A stretch of DNA of 64,000 nucleotides. Source: Marinomonas phaeophyticola. Its GTDB lineage: Bacteria; Pseudomonadota; Gammaproteobacteria; Pseudomonadales; Marinomonadaceae. Made by a program: the position numbers and the translations under genes. The DNA lies in contig NZ_JAPUBN010000013.1 in assembly GCF_026966905.1 (NCBI RefSeq), positions 1 through 64,000 on the forward strand. Direction: 5' to 3'. Positions 1-11,002 of the stretch are shown one piece after another. The notes under the pieces were generated by a model, which had not been told where the DNA came from, searched no databases, and saw only the letters and a list, made by a program, of their open reading frames with translations. Each line of letters starts with the position of its first letter. Position 1 is the first letter of the stretch.

Positions 1-1605
<1,605 letters not shown>

Positions 1606-1865
1606 TATAACACCAAAGTGGTTTTGAGTGATAAAGAGAGACTGAGAAAACTCGTAAAGAGAAGGGTCAAACGGCATCATGAAAAGATCATAGAGACACA
1701 GATTACGACAGCATCAGCAATGATGTGCTGGTTTGATACTTGGTTATCGCTATTTCAAAAAAAGCATTGTTAAAGATTCAAGCACGTATTGGCGTGTTGT
1801 GAGTGAACAGACTGGATTAGGCTTAACGGCTTAACACAGACACTCAGAACGAACGCAACCCGTTT
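1606..1865 (+). other. 23S-5S internal transcribed spacer
   Basis: The spacer of about 260 bases separates 23S from 5S rRNA. It is longer than the roughly 90-base E. coli spacer. I found no tRNA cloverleaf or CCA-ended acceptor stem in it. It presumably carries processing-stem and antitermination sequences, but I cannot assign boxes with confidence. Confidence 0.7.
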
Positions 1866-1981
1866 GCTTGACGATCATAGAGACGTTGAACCACCTGATC
1901 CCATCCCGAACTCAGAAGTGAAAAGCGTCATCGCCGATGGTAGTGTGGCATTCGCCATGTGAGAGTAGGTCGTCGTCAAGT
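1866..1981 (+). rRNA. rrf: 5S ribosomal RNA
   Basis: The ends CTTGACGA (1867-1874) and TCGTCAAG (1973-1980) pair to form helix I. The interior holds the conserved loop-A/B region with CCATCCCGAACTCAGAAGTG and the 3' element with GAGAGTAGGTCGTCG. The length of about 115 bases is standard. It lies 260 bases after 23S in the same direction and is followed at once by a strong terminator, so it ends the rRNA operon. Confidence 0.97.
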
Positions 1982-1994
1982 TTTATTTAGAAAG

Positions 1995-2026
1995 CCCTGA
2001 TTGCTCACGCAGTCAGGGTTTTTTTT
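1995..2026 (+). terminator. rrn operon terminator
   Basis: A ten-pair stem (1995-2004 with 2009-2018, one G-T pair) with a TCAC loop is followed by eight T. This is a textbook intrinsic terminator 14 bases after 5S rRNA. Confidence 0.95.
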
Positions 2027-2268
2027 CGTCTGTAGCCTGTCGGTTGTGGGCTTCAGACCAACAAAGCGCCTAAGACTCAATCGAAAAGCCTGTGCCTTTT
2101 CGGCTTGCGTCACTGTCGTCGTCAGCGCGGCAAAAACGCAGTCTTCTTGTGTTGTGAGTTGTTTGTTGGTCTTCAGGAGTACAAGGTTGCTCTTCTTGCT
2201 AATATCTTACCTGATCAGTAACGAACTTTAATTGATTGCCTTTGTGCTACCTCTGAAAAACAAAGTGT
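2027..2268. other. Intergenic region after rrn operon
   Basis: These 240 bases lie between the rRNA terminator and the 3' end of a minus-strand gene. Short open frames cross it on the plus strand, but they lack ribosome binding sites and recognisable protein character. I see no RNA gene or mobile element here. Confidence 0.5.
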
Positions 2269-3075
2269 TTAAGTACCTTTTTGTAATTGAAAGTAGGCTG
2301 ATAAGGCTTTGTCATAAAACTCTTTGTCTAAATAACGCTCTTCTTTACGGTATTGCTTACAATAGCTTAAAGGATCTCCTTGGCTATGCAGGAAGTCGTT
2401 GTGTGGTAGTTCATTCAATATAGTACGCCATTTATTTACAACGTCTTCAGGGAGTTGAGGTAACGTAGATAAAACGCTTTCAGAGGCAAAAAAATGGCTG
2501 TTCATGGCCAGTGCTAAACAATCGTGACTAGCGTAGCCTATCCGACCTCTGCCTTGCCTATTTACATAAAAAAGAGGCATAAATGGAGAAAGTGCAGGAA
2601 AAATATTATTTTGATAAATTTTAACGTTCCAATACGAACGGGCTACTTTAACGAATTGCTCAAAGCTTGAAATGATTGAAAAATTAGCGTCTATTAATGG
2701 GAGAATTTCGACTCTAGGTTTGTTGGGATTTACTGTGTCGTTTGATACATCTATGTACCAATTCTCAAATACTATTGCATTTTGAAAGTACTCGTCTCTT
2801 AATGACCCCCATTGTGTTCTTAATGTAGCCCCTTTTTGAATTTGCTCTCGAATTAATGATAGCCCTGGTTTTTGTGTTTTTGAGAGGCATTCCTGCAATA
2901 AAGTAAATACTTTATCTCTAATTTCTTTACAACGTCCTAAGGGGTAATGCTTACCATCAAAATGAGGATATTTAGGAAGCAGTTCAACATCTGCGATTAA
3001 GCGTAAGTAAGCAAGATCTTGGATAATTAAGTCGATTTGTTCAGGTGAGAAGTCTATGTTTATTGTTTTTGTCAT
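2269..3075 (-). CDS. Hypothetical protein, no family recognised
   Basis: A soluble-looking protein of about 268 residues with no signal peptide, membrane segment or motif that I recognise. I chose the ATG at 3075 because it has AGGTGA eight bases upstream; a GTG four codons earlier is also open, but that start would lie inside the Shine-Dalgarno. The sequence is rich in aromatic and charged residues (for example FENWYIDVSN and FVKVARSYWNVKIYQN), which suggests a folded globular protein. It is a single gene: the rRNA terminator lies downstream, and the fbp terminator at 3110-3136 separates it from fbp, so it must have its own promoter or rely on read-through. Function unknown. Confidence 0.75.
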   Translation of the reverse strand: MTKTINIDFSPEQIDLIIQDLAYLRLIADVELLPKYPHFDGKHYPLGRCKEIRDKVFTLLQECLSKTQKPGLSLIREQIQKGATLRTQWGSLRDEYFQNAIVFENWYIDVSNDTVNPNKPRVEILPLIDANFSIISSFEQFVKVARSYWNVKIYQNNIFPALSPFMPLFYVNRQGRGRIGYASHDCLALAMNSHFFASESVLSTLPQLPEDVVNKWRTILNELPHNDFLHSQGDPLSYCKQYRKEERYLDKEFYDKALSAYFQLQKGT

Positions 3076-3109
3076 CTGTAGAGTCACCTAAGCCAATTTA
3101 AGTCGGTAT

Positions 3110-3136
3110 AAAAAGTGGCAAGTAATGTTTGCCACT
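3110..3136 (-). terminator. Terminator of fbp
   Basis: Read on the minus strand, an eight-pair stem (AGTGGCAA with TTGCCACT) and a 7-base loop are followed by a T tract (complement of 3110-3113). It lies 15 bases after the fbp stop codon. Confidence 0.85.
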
Positions 3137-3151
3137 GTTTTCATTTTGTTT

Positions 3152-4111
3152 CTAATAACTCAAACACTTATCTACTTCGTTCGCTGCCCCTAAAATAACG
3201 GCAACGCGTTGATGTATGCCTGTAGGTTGTATATCTAAGATACGATGGGTATGAGTGTATGCTTTACCACCAGATTGCTCTATTAGCATAGCCATTGGAT
3301 TTGCTTCGTACATCAATCTTAGTTTACCTGGTTTTGTTGGGTCTTTTTTGTCCCATGGATAGATGAAGATACCACCTCGACATAATATTCTATGAACATC
3401 CCCAACCATAGCGGCTACCCAACGCATATTAAAATTCTTTTGTCTTGGGCCTTCTTTGCCTGCGATAAGGTCGCGAGCATAATTTTGCATATTGTCGGAC
3501 CAAAAACGTTGGTTTGACATATTCAGAGCGAATTCTTGAGCCTCTTTTGCTAGGGTTACGCTTGCTTGAGTTAAGATAAATTCAGACTTATCTACATCTA
3601 ATGTATACATAGCCACACCATTGCCAGTACTGAAAACAAGCATGGTTGAGGGGCCGTATAGTACATATCCTGCCGCTACTTGTTGGTTACCTGAAATTAA
3701 GAAATCGGCTTCTGTGGCTGGCTTATCACCTTTCTTAGAATAGATTGAAAAAATCGTTCCTACCATGGAGTTGATGTCAATGTTTGAAGACCCATCAAGT
3801 GGGTCAAACGCAATCAAATATTCGCCGTCCGTATGAGCGGGTACAATGTCGTCTTCTTCTTCTGAGGCAATTGCACGGACTTCAGGCAGAGCTAAAAGGG
3901 CATCCTTCAGCATATCATTCGAAATAACGTCCAGTTTTTTCTGCTCTTCCCCTTGAACATTTTCATTTCCTGCCATGCCTAGGATGCCTGCAAGTGAGCC
4001 CTTCTTTAGCGTCGAAGAAATATCGATACACGTTTGTGTAGTGGTAGTGAGAACGTTTTGTAATGAGGTCGGAAGAGAGCTTGAGGCCAGTACATTAGAT
4101 AAGCTTTGCAT
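3152..4111 (-). CDS. fbp: Fructose-1,6-bisphosphatase class 1
   Basis: Hydrolyses fructose-1,6-bisphosphate to fructose-6-phosphate, the committed cytoplasmic step of gluconeogenesis. The 319-residue length is close to the E. coli class 1 enzyme. The metal-binding acidic cluster SEEE is at residues 83-86, and the family signature [10 protein letters not shown] is at 103-112. The sugar-phosphate binding region with [17 protein letters not shown] lies near the C-terminus. AAAGGAA precedes the ATG at normal spacing. It is monocistronic, with its own terminator downstream. With the malic enzyme also in this window, it supports growth on organic acids. Confidence 0.97.
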   Translation of the reverse strand: MQSLSNVLASSSLPTSLQNVLTTTTQTCIDISSTLKKGSLAGILGMAGNENVQGEEQKKLDVISNDMLKDALLALPEVRAIASEEEDDIVPAHTDGEYLIAFDPLDGSSNIDINSMVGTIFSIYSKKGDKPATEADFLISGNQQVAAGYVLYGPSTMLVFSTGNGVAMYTLDVDKSEFILTQASVTLAKEAQEFALNMSNQRFWSDNMQNYARDLIAGKEGPRQKNFNMRWVAAMVGDVHRILCRGGIFIYPWDKKDPTKPGKLRLMYEANPMAMLIEQSGGKAYTHTHRILDIQPTGIHQRVAVILGAANEVDKCLSY

Positions 4112-4283
4112 AGAAAGAAAATTCCTTTAGGGCTCTGATTGTGAAATATAAGGAAATTATGCCAGCAACTAAGGCATGTGTCAGTAAAGAGTCGCATGAA
4201 TATGCAGAGAAATAAAGTTATCGTTTTAGTATATGGATAAGGTATGCTCGCTAGCATTTAGTTAAGCGTTAAAAGTTGAGGTA

Positions 4284-5249
4284 ATGGTGCATTTTTTACA
4301 TATAGCTGAACTTGATGGCATGGGTGGAATGAGAGAGTTATCTCAACATGAGGTGCCTGACAATGTTTCTCATACAGGAAACTTATGGGTGCATTTAGAT
4401 TGTAATATAAAATCTGGAGAGCATTGGTTGTCCTCCTTAGAGGGTGTACCTTCTGCGGTTGTAGAAGCCCTATTTGCCGAAGAGACTCGTCCTCGAGTAG
4501 AACGTATTGGTCAAGGATTACTGTTAACCCTTAGAGGGGTAAATTTAAATCCTAATTCCTCCCCCACCGATATGGTGTCATTACGGATTTGGTTCACACC
4601 AAATTTAATCGTAACGACCAGAAGGCGTCGATTATTATCGGTGCAAGACATATTCTCGGAATTTAAAAAAGGAACGGGTCCTATATCAACATCCGACCTC
4701 CTTACTCAATTAACAAAGGCATTGACTATACGGATGGCTGGGACCATTGATACTTTAGAAGATTTATTATCGGATCTTGAGGAGGATATGGGGCAAGGAA
4801 TCCAGCTAAGTCAAAGGGCTCTTCTAGTTGAGAAACGCTTAGAAACAGTGCGCTTAAGGCGTTTTTTAGCCCCTCAAAAAGAAGCGATCAATAAACTCTC
4901 ACTGGATCATTCAGAATTACTTAGCGAAACACAAGTCATAGAAATTCGAGAATCTGTGAATGATTTAACTCGTTATCTTGAATCATTAGAGTCACTTAGG
5001 GAGCGTTCTTTGTTTATGCAGGAAGAGTTCGTAAACTTACAGGCAGAGAGAATGAATGCCAGAATGTATGTATTATCTCTCTTATCGGGAATATTTTTAC
5101 CTTTATCTTTTTTAACTGGTCTATTTGGTATTAATATCGGAGGCATGCCTGGTGTCGATAATGGTATGTCATTTTGGTATTTTTGTATTTCATTGTCGGT
5201 ATTGGGAGGCATTCAATATTGGTTAATGAAAAAGAGCCGTTGGTTCTAA
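4284..5249 (+). CDS. zntB: CorA/ZntB-family metal ion transporter
   Basis: A 321-residue member of the CorA magnesium-transporter superfamily. The first 260 residues form the cytoplasmic funnel domain with long charged helices. Two membrane segments follow at about 261-281 and 295-315, and the pore motif GIN sits at 282-284. CorA proper has GMN; a variant here plus the C-terminal ending SRWF fit the ZntB branch, which moves Zn2+ (efflux or proton-coupled uptake are both discussed for the family). GAGG lies just before the ATG. The gene stands alone and converges with rpiA, sharing a bidirectional terminator that overlaps its stop codon. The exact metal is not readable from sequence. Confidence 0.85.
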   Translation: MVHFLHIAELDGMGGMRELSQHEVPDNVSHTGNLWVHLDCNIKSGEHWLSSLEGVPSAVVEALFAEETRPRVERIGQGLLLTLRGVNLNPNSSPTDMVSLRIWFTPNLIVTTRRRRLLSVQDIFSEFKKGTGPISTSDLLTQLTKALTIRMAGTIDTLEDLLSDLEEDMGQGIQLSQRALLVEKRLETVRLRRFLAPQKEAINKLSLDHSELLSETQVIEIRESVNDLTRYLESLESLRERSLFMQEEFVNLQAERMNARMYVLSLLSGIFLPLSFLTGLFGINIGGMPGVDNGMSFWYFCISLSVLGGIQYWLMKKSRWF

Positions 5250-5261
5250 ACGCTCTTTTTC
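5228..5261. terminator. Bidirectional terminator overlapping zntB stop
   Basis: GAAAAAGAGC (5228-5237) pairs with GCTCTTTTTC (5252-5261) across a 14-base loop. The A-rich left arm and T-rich right arm let it work in both directions. The last codons and stop of zntB lie inside the hairpin, and rpiA ends 11 bases beyond it. Confidence 0.8.
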
Positions 5262-5271
5262 ATTTTACTGG

Positions 5272-5946
5272 CTATTTTGCGGTGAGTGTTTTTATACCAT
5301 CTTGAGTTGCTAGTAACAGGACATCTGCAGGGCGAGCCGCAAATAACCCGTTTGTGACAACACCGACAATGGCATTAATTGCGGCTTCTAACGCAACAGG
5401 GTTTACAATTTTCAAGTTATAGACATCGAGTATGTGGTTACCGTTGTCTGTTACCACACCCTCTCTATAAACTGGATCTCCTCCAAGTTTAACAAGCTCT
5501 CTGGCAACATAGCTGCGAGCCATAGGAATGACCTCAATAGGAAGAGGGAAATCCCCAAGAACATCGACTAGTTTAGACTGGTCAGCAATACAGATGAATT
5601 CATCGCTGCATGCGGTAACGATTTTTTCACGGGTTAATGCGGCACCTCCGCCTTTGATTAGGTGTAGAAACTCATTACTTTCATCCGCTCCATCAATGTA
5701 TATGGCAATTTTATTAACGGAATTTAAATCATAAACGGTAACCCCATGTTTGCGTAAGCGTTCAGCTGATGCCTCTGAACTGGCTACAGTACCGTCAAAT
5801 AGTTGTTTGTGCTTAGCCAGTTCATCGATAAAAAGATTTGCCGTTGAGCCTGAACCAACACCAACAATAGTGTCTTTCTCAAGTTTTGGTAATATGTATT
5901 CAACAGCGGCTTTCGCAACGGCGAGTTTTAATTCATCTTGTGTCAT
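5272..5946 (-). CDS. rpiA: Ribose-5-phosphate isomerase A
   Basis: Interconverts ribose-5-phosphate and ribulose-5-phosphate in the non-oxidative pentose phosphate pathway. The 224 residues match the family (E. coli 219). Visible motifs are the phosphate-binding GSGST at 31-35, the catalytic DGADE at 85-89, and KGGGAAL followed by REK at 98-108. The start ATG has only a weak AAGG-type site. rpiA and ilvA are divergent and share a 190-base promoter region, a gene order also common in gamma-proteobacteria. Confidence 0.97.
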   Translation of the reverse strand: MTQDELKLAVAKAAVEYILPKLEKDTIVGVGSGSTANLFIDELAKHKQLFDGTVASSEASAERLRKHGVTVYDLNSVNKIAIYIDGADESNEFLHLIKGGGAALTREKIVTACSDEFICIADQSKLVDVLGDFPLPIEVIPMARSYVARELVKLGGDPVYREGVVTDNGNHILDVYNLKIVNPVALEAAINAIVGVVTNGLFAARPADVLLLATQDGIKTLTAK

Positions 5947-6135
5947 AGGAGGTGAAACCTTTTTGTGGCGGTATGGGAAGGTAATATTATAAACCTTGCG
6001 GTCTTCTTCAGAAAGTAGCTTTGCCTAAAGAGTACTAAATCGGTATATTTCTATCCTGCTTGGATTTTAGCGTTACCGCTTGTGTTACGTGAAATCTTTT
6101 TCCAAATGAATACAGCTATCGCAATGGAAAGATAT

Positions 6136-7641
6136 ATGCCTCATACCATGATCAAAAAAATTCTACAGGCGCGTGTATATGACGTCGCCGTGGAAACGCC
6201 TTTATCTCGAGCCAATCAATTATGTAATCGTTTTGGTAATGAGATTTTATTAAAAAGAGAAGATTTACAGCCGGTTTTTTCTTTCAAGATTCGTGGTGCA
6301 TACAATAAAATTTCTCAGTTAACCGAGGCAGAACGTAGCCGTGGAGTAATTGCGGCATCCGCAGGTAACCATGCTCAGGGATTAGCGTTAGCCGCTAAAA
6401 AACTGGGGATAAAAGCCACCATTGTTATGCCAGAAACAACGCCTGAAGTTAAGGTAACAGCGGTAAGGAATCACGGTGCGGAAGTCGTCTTGTTTGGTGA
6501 TGCCTATGATGCCGCTTTTGCTAAATCGCAAGAGATTATGCAAGTATCAGGACAGGTGTTTGTTCACCCATTTGATGATTTAGATACCATTGCTGGGCAA
6601 GGGACTGTTGGTATGGAAATATTGCGTCAGCATGAAGGTAGCATTGATGCTATTTTTGTTCCGGTTGGCGGTGGAGGCCTGATTGCGGGTATTGCGGCTT
6701 ATGTAAAATATTTACGCCCAGAGATCAAGATTATCGGTGTTGAACCTGAAGACGCGGCGTGTTTAAAGTACGCTTTAGAGCAAGGCAAACCAGCACGTTT
6801 GAGTCAGGTAGGTATTTTTGCCGAAGGGGTTGCTGTTGCGCAAATTGGAGCTAATACCTTTGATATTGCTAAAGACACGGTTGATGAAGTCATTACTGTG
6901 ACAACCGATGAAATGTGCGCTGCGATTAAAGATATTTATGATGATACTCGATCTATCACTGAACCTGCAGGAGCTTGTGCTGTTGCAGGCTTAAAAAAAT
7001 ACGTTGAGAGAGAGAGCATTAAAGGCCAGACTCTGATTGCCATTAATAGTGGTGCGAATGTTAACTTTGACCGTTTGCGCCATGTATCAGAACGTGCTGA
7101 ACTGGGTGAAAAAAGAGAAGCCATAATTGCCGTAAAAATACCAGAGCATCCTGGTAGTTTTAAAGATTTCTGTGATGCCATGACTGGTCGCAGTATTACT
7201 GAATTTAATTATCGCTTTTCTGATGAGAATGAAGCCATTATTTTTGTCGGAATCCAAATTGGGGGTAACCCCGATAGCCTTAAGCATTTGCTACAGGATT
7301 TGAATGGTTATGATGTCATTGATTTAACCGATAATGAAATTGCTAAGGTCCATGTTAGGCATATGATCGGAGGCCATTTACGTAGTAATAAAGGCGAACT
7401 GTTATACAGCTTTGAGTTTCCGGAGCGTCCAGGGGCTTTGTTAAAATTTTTAACGACTTTAGGCGGACAATGGAATATATCCATGTTTCATTATCGCAAT
7501 CATGGTGATGCTTATGGTCGTGTTCTAGTGGGCCTGCAGGCGGTTGGCGAAGAAACGGACGTAACACGTTATTTAGATGACCTAGGTTACCCTTATCAAG
7601 ACGAAAACGATAATTTAGCTTGTAAGTTATTTTTCAAATAA
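6136..7641 (+). CDS. ilvA: Threonine dehydratase (biosynthetic)
   Basis: Deaminates threonine to 2-oxobutanoate, the first step of isoleucine synthesis. The N-terminal PLP domain has the Schiff-base lysine in SFKIRGAYN (Lys51 from this start) and the phosphate-cup loop GGGGL (178-182). Two C-terminal ACT-like regulatory domains (about 330-400 and 420-495) identify the isoleucine-inhibited biosynthetic form rather than the short catabolic enzyme. The frame is open to 6082, but I prefer the ATG at 6136: GGAAAG stands just upstream, and homologues start close to the conserved RVYDVAVETPL. The ATG at 6124 is a possible alternative. It is followed by a strong terminator. No leader peptide or attenuator was seen. 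Confidence 0.95.
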   Translation: MPHTMIKKILQARVYDVAVETPLSRANQLCNRFGNEILLKREDLQPVFSFKIRGAYNKISQLTEAERSRGVIAASAGNHAQGLALAAKKLGIKATIVMPETTPEVKVTAVRNHGAEVVLFGDAYDAAFAKSQEIMQVSGQVFVHPFDDLDTIAGQGTVGMEILRQHEGSIDAIFVPVGGGGLIAGIAAYVKYLRPEIKIIGVEPEDAACLKYALEQGKPARLSQVGIFAEGVAVAQIGANTFDIAKDTVDEVITVTTDEMCAAIKDIYDDTRSITEPAGACAVAGLKKYVERESIKGQTLIAINSGANVNFDRLRHVSERAELGEKREAIIAVKIPEHPGSFKDFCDAMTGRSITEFNYRFSDENEAIIFVGIQIGGNPDSLKHLLQDLNGYDVIDLTDNEIAKVHVRHMIGGHLRSNKGELLYSFEFPERPGALLKFLTTLGGQWNISMFHYRNHGDAYGRVLVGLQAVGEETDVTRYLDDLGYPYQDENDNLACKLFFK

Positions 7642-7677
7642 TGCACTTTTAGGTTTCTTGGATCTTATCAATTATTC

Positions 7678-7718
7678 GACAAAACCCATTCTTCTAGGAG
7701 TATGGGTTTTGTCTTTTT
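7678..7718. terminator. Terminator after ilvA
   Basis: A perfect twelve-pair stem (GACAAAACCCAT, 7678-7689, with ATGGGTTTTGTC, 7702-7713) is followed by five T. It begins 36 bases after the ilvA stop. Confidence 0.92.
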
Positions 7719-7773
7719 AGCTTTCGCTTCAATATTTAAAATCGGTTATCATAACGCCCATATTTTAATAGAC

Positions 7774-7806
7774 AAGCTAGGTTTAAGATGAATTTAAACC
7801 TAGCTT
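7774..7806 (+). repeat. Perfect 13-bp inverted repeat upstream of argS
   Basis: AAGCTAGGTTTAA (7774-7786) and TTAAACCTAGCTT (7794-7806) are perfect inverted repeats around a 7-base loop. No T run follows, so it does not look like a terminator. It sits 110 bases before argS and could be an mRNA leader hairpin or an operator. Its role is unknown. Confidence 0.75.
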
Positions 7807-7915
7807 TATTGGCTGCCTGTCATAGGCTGCATCGCTAATCGTTATTAATTTCTATCGCCATACGCGTCTAAATCATTGTTAGCGAAGCCACTCATTTTTC
7901 AAAAGGTTATCATAC

Positions 7916-9649
7916 GTGAATATTCAAACTCTTCTTAATGCTCGAATTCAACAGGCTATGGTAGTGGCTGGTGCTCCAGAAAATTCTCCTGCCATTGTCA
8001 GACAATCAGCGAAAGTTCAATTTGGTGATTATCAAGCAAATGGTATTATGGGGGTGGCGAAAAAACTTAAAATGAACCCTCGCGAATTCGCACAAGTTGT
8101 ATTAGATAATTTAGATATAACGGATGTTGCAGATAAAGTAGAAATTGCCGGTCCTGGTTTTATTAATATCTTTTTGAAAAGTGAATGGATTGCTGTAGAA
8201 GTGGCGAGAGTATTACAAAATGCTCGTTTAGATGTACAAGAAGTCTCCCAGCCGCAAACCATTGTTGTCGATTATTCTTCTCCAAACCTTGCTAAAGAAA
8301 TGCATGTAGGTCACCTAAGATCCACTGTAATAGGTGATTCAGTGGTACGGACTTTAGAATTTTTAGGGCATCACGTCATTCGCCAAAACCATGTGGGAGA
8401 TTGGGGCACTCAGTTTGGTATGTTGCTTGCTTATATGGAGCGATTACGTCAAACCAACGACGAAATCAGTATGGTGTTGTCTGATCTTGAAGTGTTTTAT
8501 CGAGATGCTAAAAAATGCTTTGATGAAGATGCGGACTTTGCCACCAGAGCAAGAGAGCTAGTCGTGGCATTACAGTCAGGTGATGAACAATGCTTAGCCT
8601 TATGGGATGAGTTTATTGACATCTCTCTTACTCACTGTGAAGAAACCTATAAAATGTTAGGTGTTTCTTTGAAGCGTGAACATGTCATGCCAGAGAGTGC
8701 CTATAATGATGACCTTGCTTCTGTCGTGGCCGAGTTGGATGAACAAGGGTTATTAAAAGAGTCTGAAGGTGCGAAATGTGTATTCATGGAAGAATTTGCC
8801 AATAAAGACGGTGAAATTACGCCTGTGATTGTTCAAAAAACAGGCGGTGGTTTTTTATATTCGACAACGGATTTAGCGGCGCTACGATTCCGCCAACATA
8901 CGCTTGGCTTTGACCGTGGTTTGTATTTTGTGGATGCACGTCAATCTTTCCATTTTCAGCAAATTTTCACATTGGGGCGCAAAGCAGGCTTTGTTAAACC
9001 AGAAACCAGCTTAGAGCATATGCCTTTTGGTACCGTAATGGGGAGTGATGGAAAGCCTTTCAAAACTCGTTCAGGTGGAGTGGCCAAGCTATCGGCTCTA
9101 TTAGAGGAGGCGCAAGAACGAGCGTACTCACTTGTCGCATCTAAAAATCCAGACATGACTGAAGATGAGTTGCGTAATATTGGCCGAGTAGTGGGTATTG
9201 CATCGGTTAAGTATGCTGATTTATCCAAAAATCGTACGAGTGATTATGTGTTTAACTGGGATCAAATGTTGAGCTTTGAAGGCAATACAGCACCTTACTT
9301 GCTATATGCTTACTCACGAGTGGCCAGCATTATAAAACGCTCAGAGATGGATGTGACAAGCCTAGCTGGTGATATAGCTTTAGTCGCTGATCAGGAAAGG
9401 GCCTTGGCGATTAAGTTATTACAATTCTCTGAAGCCGTGGATCAAGTTGCGACTGATGGTATGCCGCATTTTATGTGTGCATATTTGTATGATTTAGCCG
9501 GTGTATTTATGACTTTTTATGAAGCCTGCCCTATTTTGACCGCTGAACTGGAAGTAAAATCAAGTCGTTTGTTATTAGCCATAAATACAGCGACAACCTT
9601 GAGAAAAGGTCTCGATCTCTTAGGCATTGAAACTCTTGAACGTATGTGA
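7916..9649 (+). CDS. argS: Arginyl-tRNA synthetase
   Basis: Class I aminoacyl-tRNA synthetase that charges tRNA-Arg in the cytoplasm. The 577 residues equal the E. coli length. An N-terminal Add-1-like domain is followed by the HVGH version of the HIGH motif at 130-133. The C-terminal anticodon-binding DALR-type domain contains [11 protein letters not shown]. The start is a GTG with AAAGG upstream. In Pseudomonas argS lies between priA and the SPOR-protein gene near hslVU. Here it has been moved about 7 kb away and sits beside ansA, a local rearrangement of an otherwise conserved block. Confidence 0.97.
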   Translation: MNIQTLLNARIQQAMVVAGAPENSPAIVRQSAKVQFGDYQANGIMGVAKKLKMNPREFAQVVLDNLDITDVADKVEIAGPGFINIFLKSEWIAVEVARVLQNARLDVQEVSQPQTIVVDYSSPNLAKEMHVGHLRSTVIGDSVVRTLEFLGHHVIRQNHVGDWGTQFGMLLAYMERLRQTNDEISMVLSDLEVFYRDAKKCFDEDADFATRARELVVALQSGDEQCLALWDEFIDISLTHCEETYKMLGVSLKREHVMPESAYNDDLASVVAELDEQGLLKESEGAKCVFMEEFANKDGEITPVIVQKTGGGFLYSTTDLAALRFRQHTLGFDRGLYFVDARQSFHFQQIFTLGRKAGFVKPETSLEHMPFGTVMGSDGKPFKTRSGGVAKLSALLEEAQERAYSLVASKNPDMTEDELRNIGRVVGIASVKYADLSKNRTSDYVFNWDQMLSFEGNTAPYLLYAYSRVASIIKRSEMDVTSLAGDIALVADQERALAIKLLQFSEAVDQVATDGMPHFMCAYLYDLAGVFMTFYEACPILTAELEVKSSRLLLAINTATTLRKGLDLLGIETLERM

Positions 9650-9705
9650 TTTTTGATACGTTGATAATGACTAGAATAGTAATCAAGCGTTAGGAGAAAA
9701 GTGGT

Positions 9706-10695
9706 ATGAAAATCTATGTTGCTTACACTGGGGGAACGATAGGAATGGTTCCTTCCGATCAAGGTTTTGTGCCTGGAAATGCGTTTGCTGCGGATATTTT
9801 ACAGCACCTAGCGACTTATCAACCTGAACACGAATTTGAGGTTCATTGTTATCAACGGCTGATTGATAGTTCAAACGCGACTCCTGAAGATTGGCAAGCG
9901 ATTGCATTCGACTTGCAAGCTAAGTGGCAAGATTATGATGGTTTTGTGGTTCTGCATGGTACGGATACCATGTCTTACTCCGCCGCGGCACTGGCGTTTA
10001 TGTTTCAGCATATTCGTAAACCCATTGTCGTTACTGGTTCCCAAATACCAATGATTAAAAAGCGTAATGATGCTCTTAGTAATGTATTTGGGGCGGTAGA
10101 AGCAGTATTGAACGGTCCTAACGGCGTCTTTTTATTCTTTGCTGGTCAGCTTTTAGAAGCCGCCCGTGCTAGAAAAATTGATACCAGTAATCTACAGGCC
10201 TTTCAGTCGCCTAACTTTCTTCCTAGGGGGGTATTAGGTATAGGGTGGGAATGGCGTAAAATGCACTTGCCAAAAGCGCCTGAATTAATTCAAATACCGC
10301 CCATGAAATCCGGCAATATCACTCTTTTACCTGTTTTTCCAGGGGTGCAAGCAAGTCACTGGTTAGGTCTGCTTGAGAGCAATGTAAAGGGAGCTATTTT
10401 ACTCTCTTATGGTGCTGGTAATGCGCCAGATCAAAACCCTGAATTACTGTCATTACTTAAGGCGTCAAATGATAGAGGTGTTGTCATTGTTAATGTGAGT
10501 CAGTGCGGTAACGGGGCTGTATCATCAGGAACTTATGCCGCTGGTTCAGCGTTGGTACAAGCTGGTGTTATTTCTGGTCGTGATATGACTTTTGAAGCGG
10601 CGTTTACTAAGTTACATTTTTTAGTTGGGTTAGAACTTTCCGCTGACGAGATTAAGTCATCTTTTGGAAAAACATTAGCGTTTGACGTTTTATAA
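9706..10695 (+). CDS. ansA: L-asparaginase type I (cytoplasmic)
   Basis: Hydrolyses asparagine to aspartate and ammonia. Both asparaginase signature threonines are visible: TGGTIG at 8-13 and HGTDTMSYSA at 84-93. There is no signal peptide, and the 329-residue length fits the low-affinity cytoplasmic AnsA rather than the periplasmic AnsB. TTAGGAG is placed upstream of the ATG. It starts 56 bases after argS in the same direction with no terminator between, so co-transcription is possible. Confidence 0.95.
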   Translation: MKIYVAYTGGTIGMVPSDQGFVPGNAFAADILQHLATYQPEHEFEVHCYQRLIDSSNATPEDWQAIAFDLQAKWQDYDGFVVLHGTDTMSYSAAALAFMFQHIRKPIVVTGSQIPMIKKRNDALSNVFGAVEAVLNGPNGVFLFFAGQLLEAARARKIDTSNLQAFQSPNFLPRGVLGIGWEWRKMHLPKAPELIQIPPMKSGNITLLPVFPGVQASHWLGLLESNVKGAILLSYGAGNAPDQNPELLSLLKASNDRGVVIVNVSQCGNGAVSSGTYAAGSALVQAGVISGRDMTFEAAFTKLHFLVGLELSADEIKSSFGKTLAFDVL

Positions 10696-10742
10696 TAATC
10701 TCTCACTAGAAAAATTAAATCATTGAATCACAATAGGTAAAG

Positions 10743-10985
10743 ATGATGCTGTTTAAATTACGTTTTATTCAATCTGGAATGATGTCTTTCTTTCTTGCAT
10801 TTTTTATGACGGCTTGGATTACTTTTTTAAACCTAGGAATCACAGCCGATTATTTGTTAAATTGGGGATCCTCTTTCGTATTTGCTTGGCCGGCGGCTTT
10901 TACTATAGCATTTACCATTAGCCCCACCGTTGCTAAATGGTCTGCTTCTTTACACAGAAAAATGGCTGGGTTAGAAAAAGAATAG
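10743..10985 (+). CDS. DUF2798 family small membrane protein
   Basis: An 80-residue protein with two predicted membrane helices (about 12-31 and 42-63), separated by the short loop NLGITADYLLNW. This arrangement and the ending PTVAKWSASLHRKM are typical of the DUF2798 family, whose function is not known. AGGTAAAG lies just before two tandem ATG codons, so the start could be one codon later. It follows ansA by 47 bases and converges with ubiJ. Confidence 0.8.
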   Translation: MMLFKLRFIQSGMMSFFLAFFMTAWITFLNLGITADYLLNWGSSFVFAWPAAFTIAFTISPTVAKWSASLHRKMAGLEKE

Positions 10986-11002
10986 ATAACTTGACTGTTT
11001 GT

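Noticed and set aside
1606..1865. tRNA gene in the 23S-5S spacer
   Set aside because: No acceptor stem, T-loop GTTCGA-like sequence or cloverleaf could be built.
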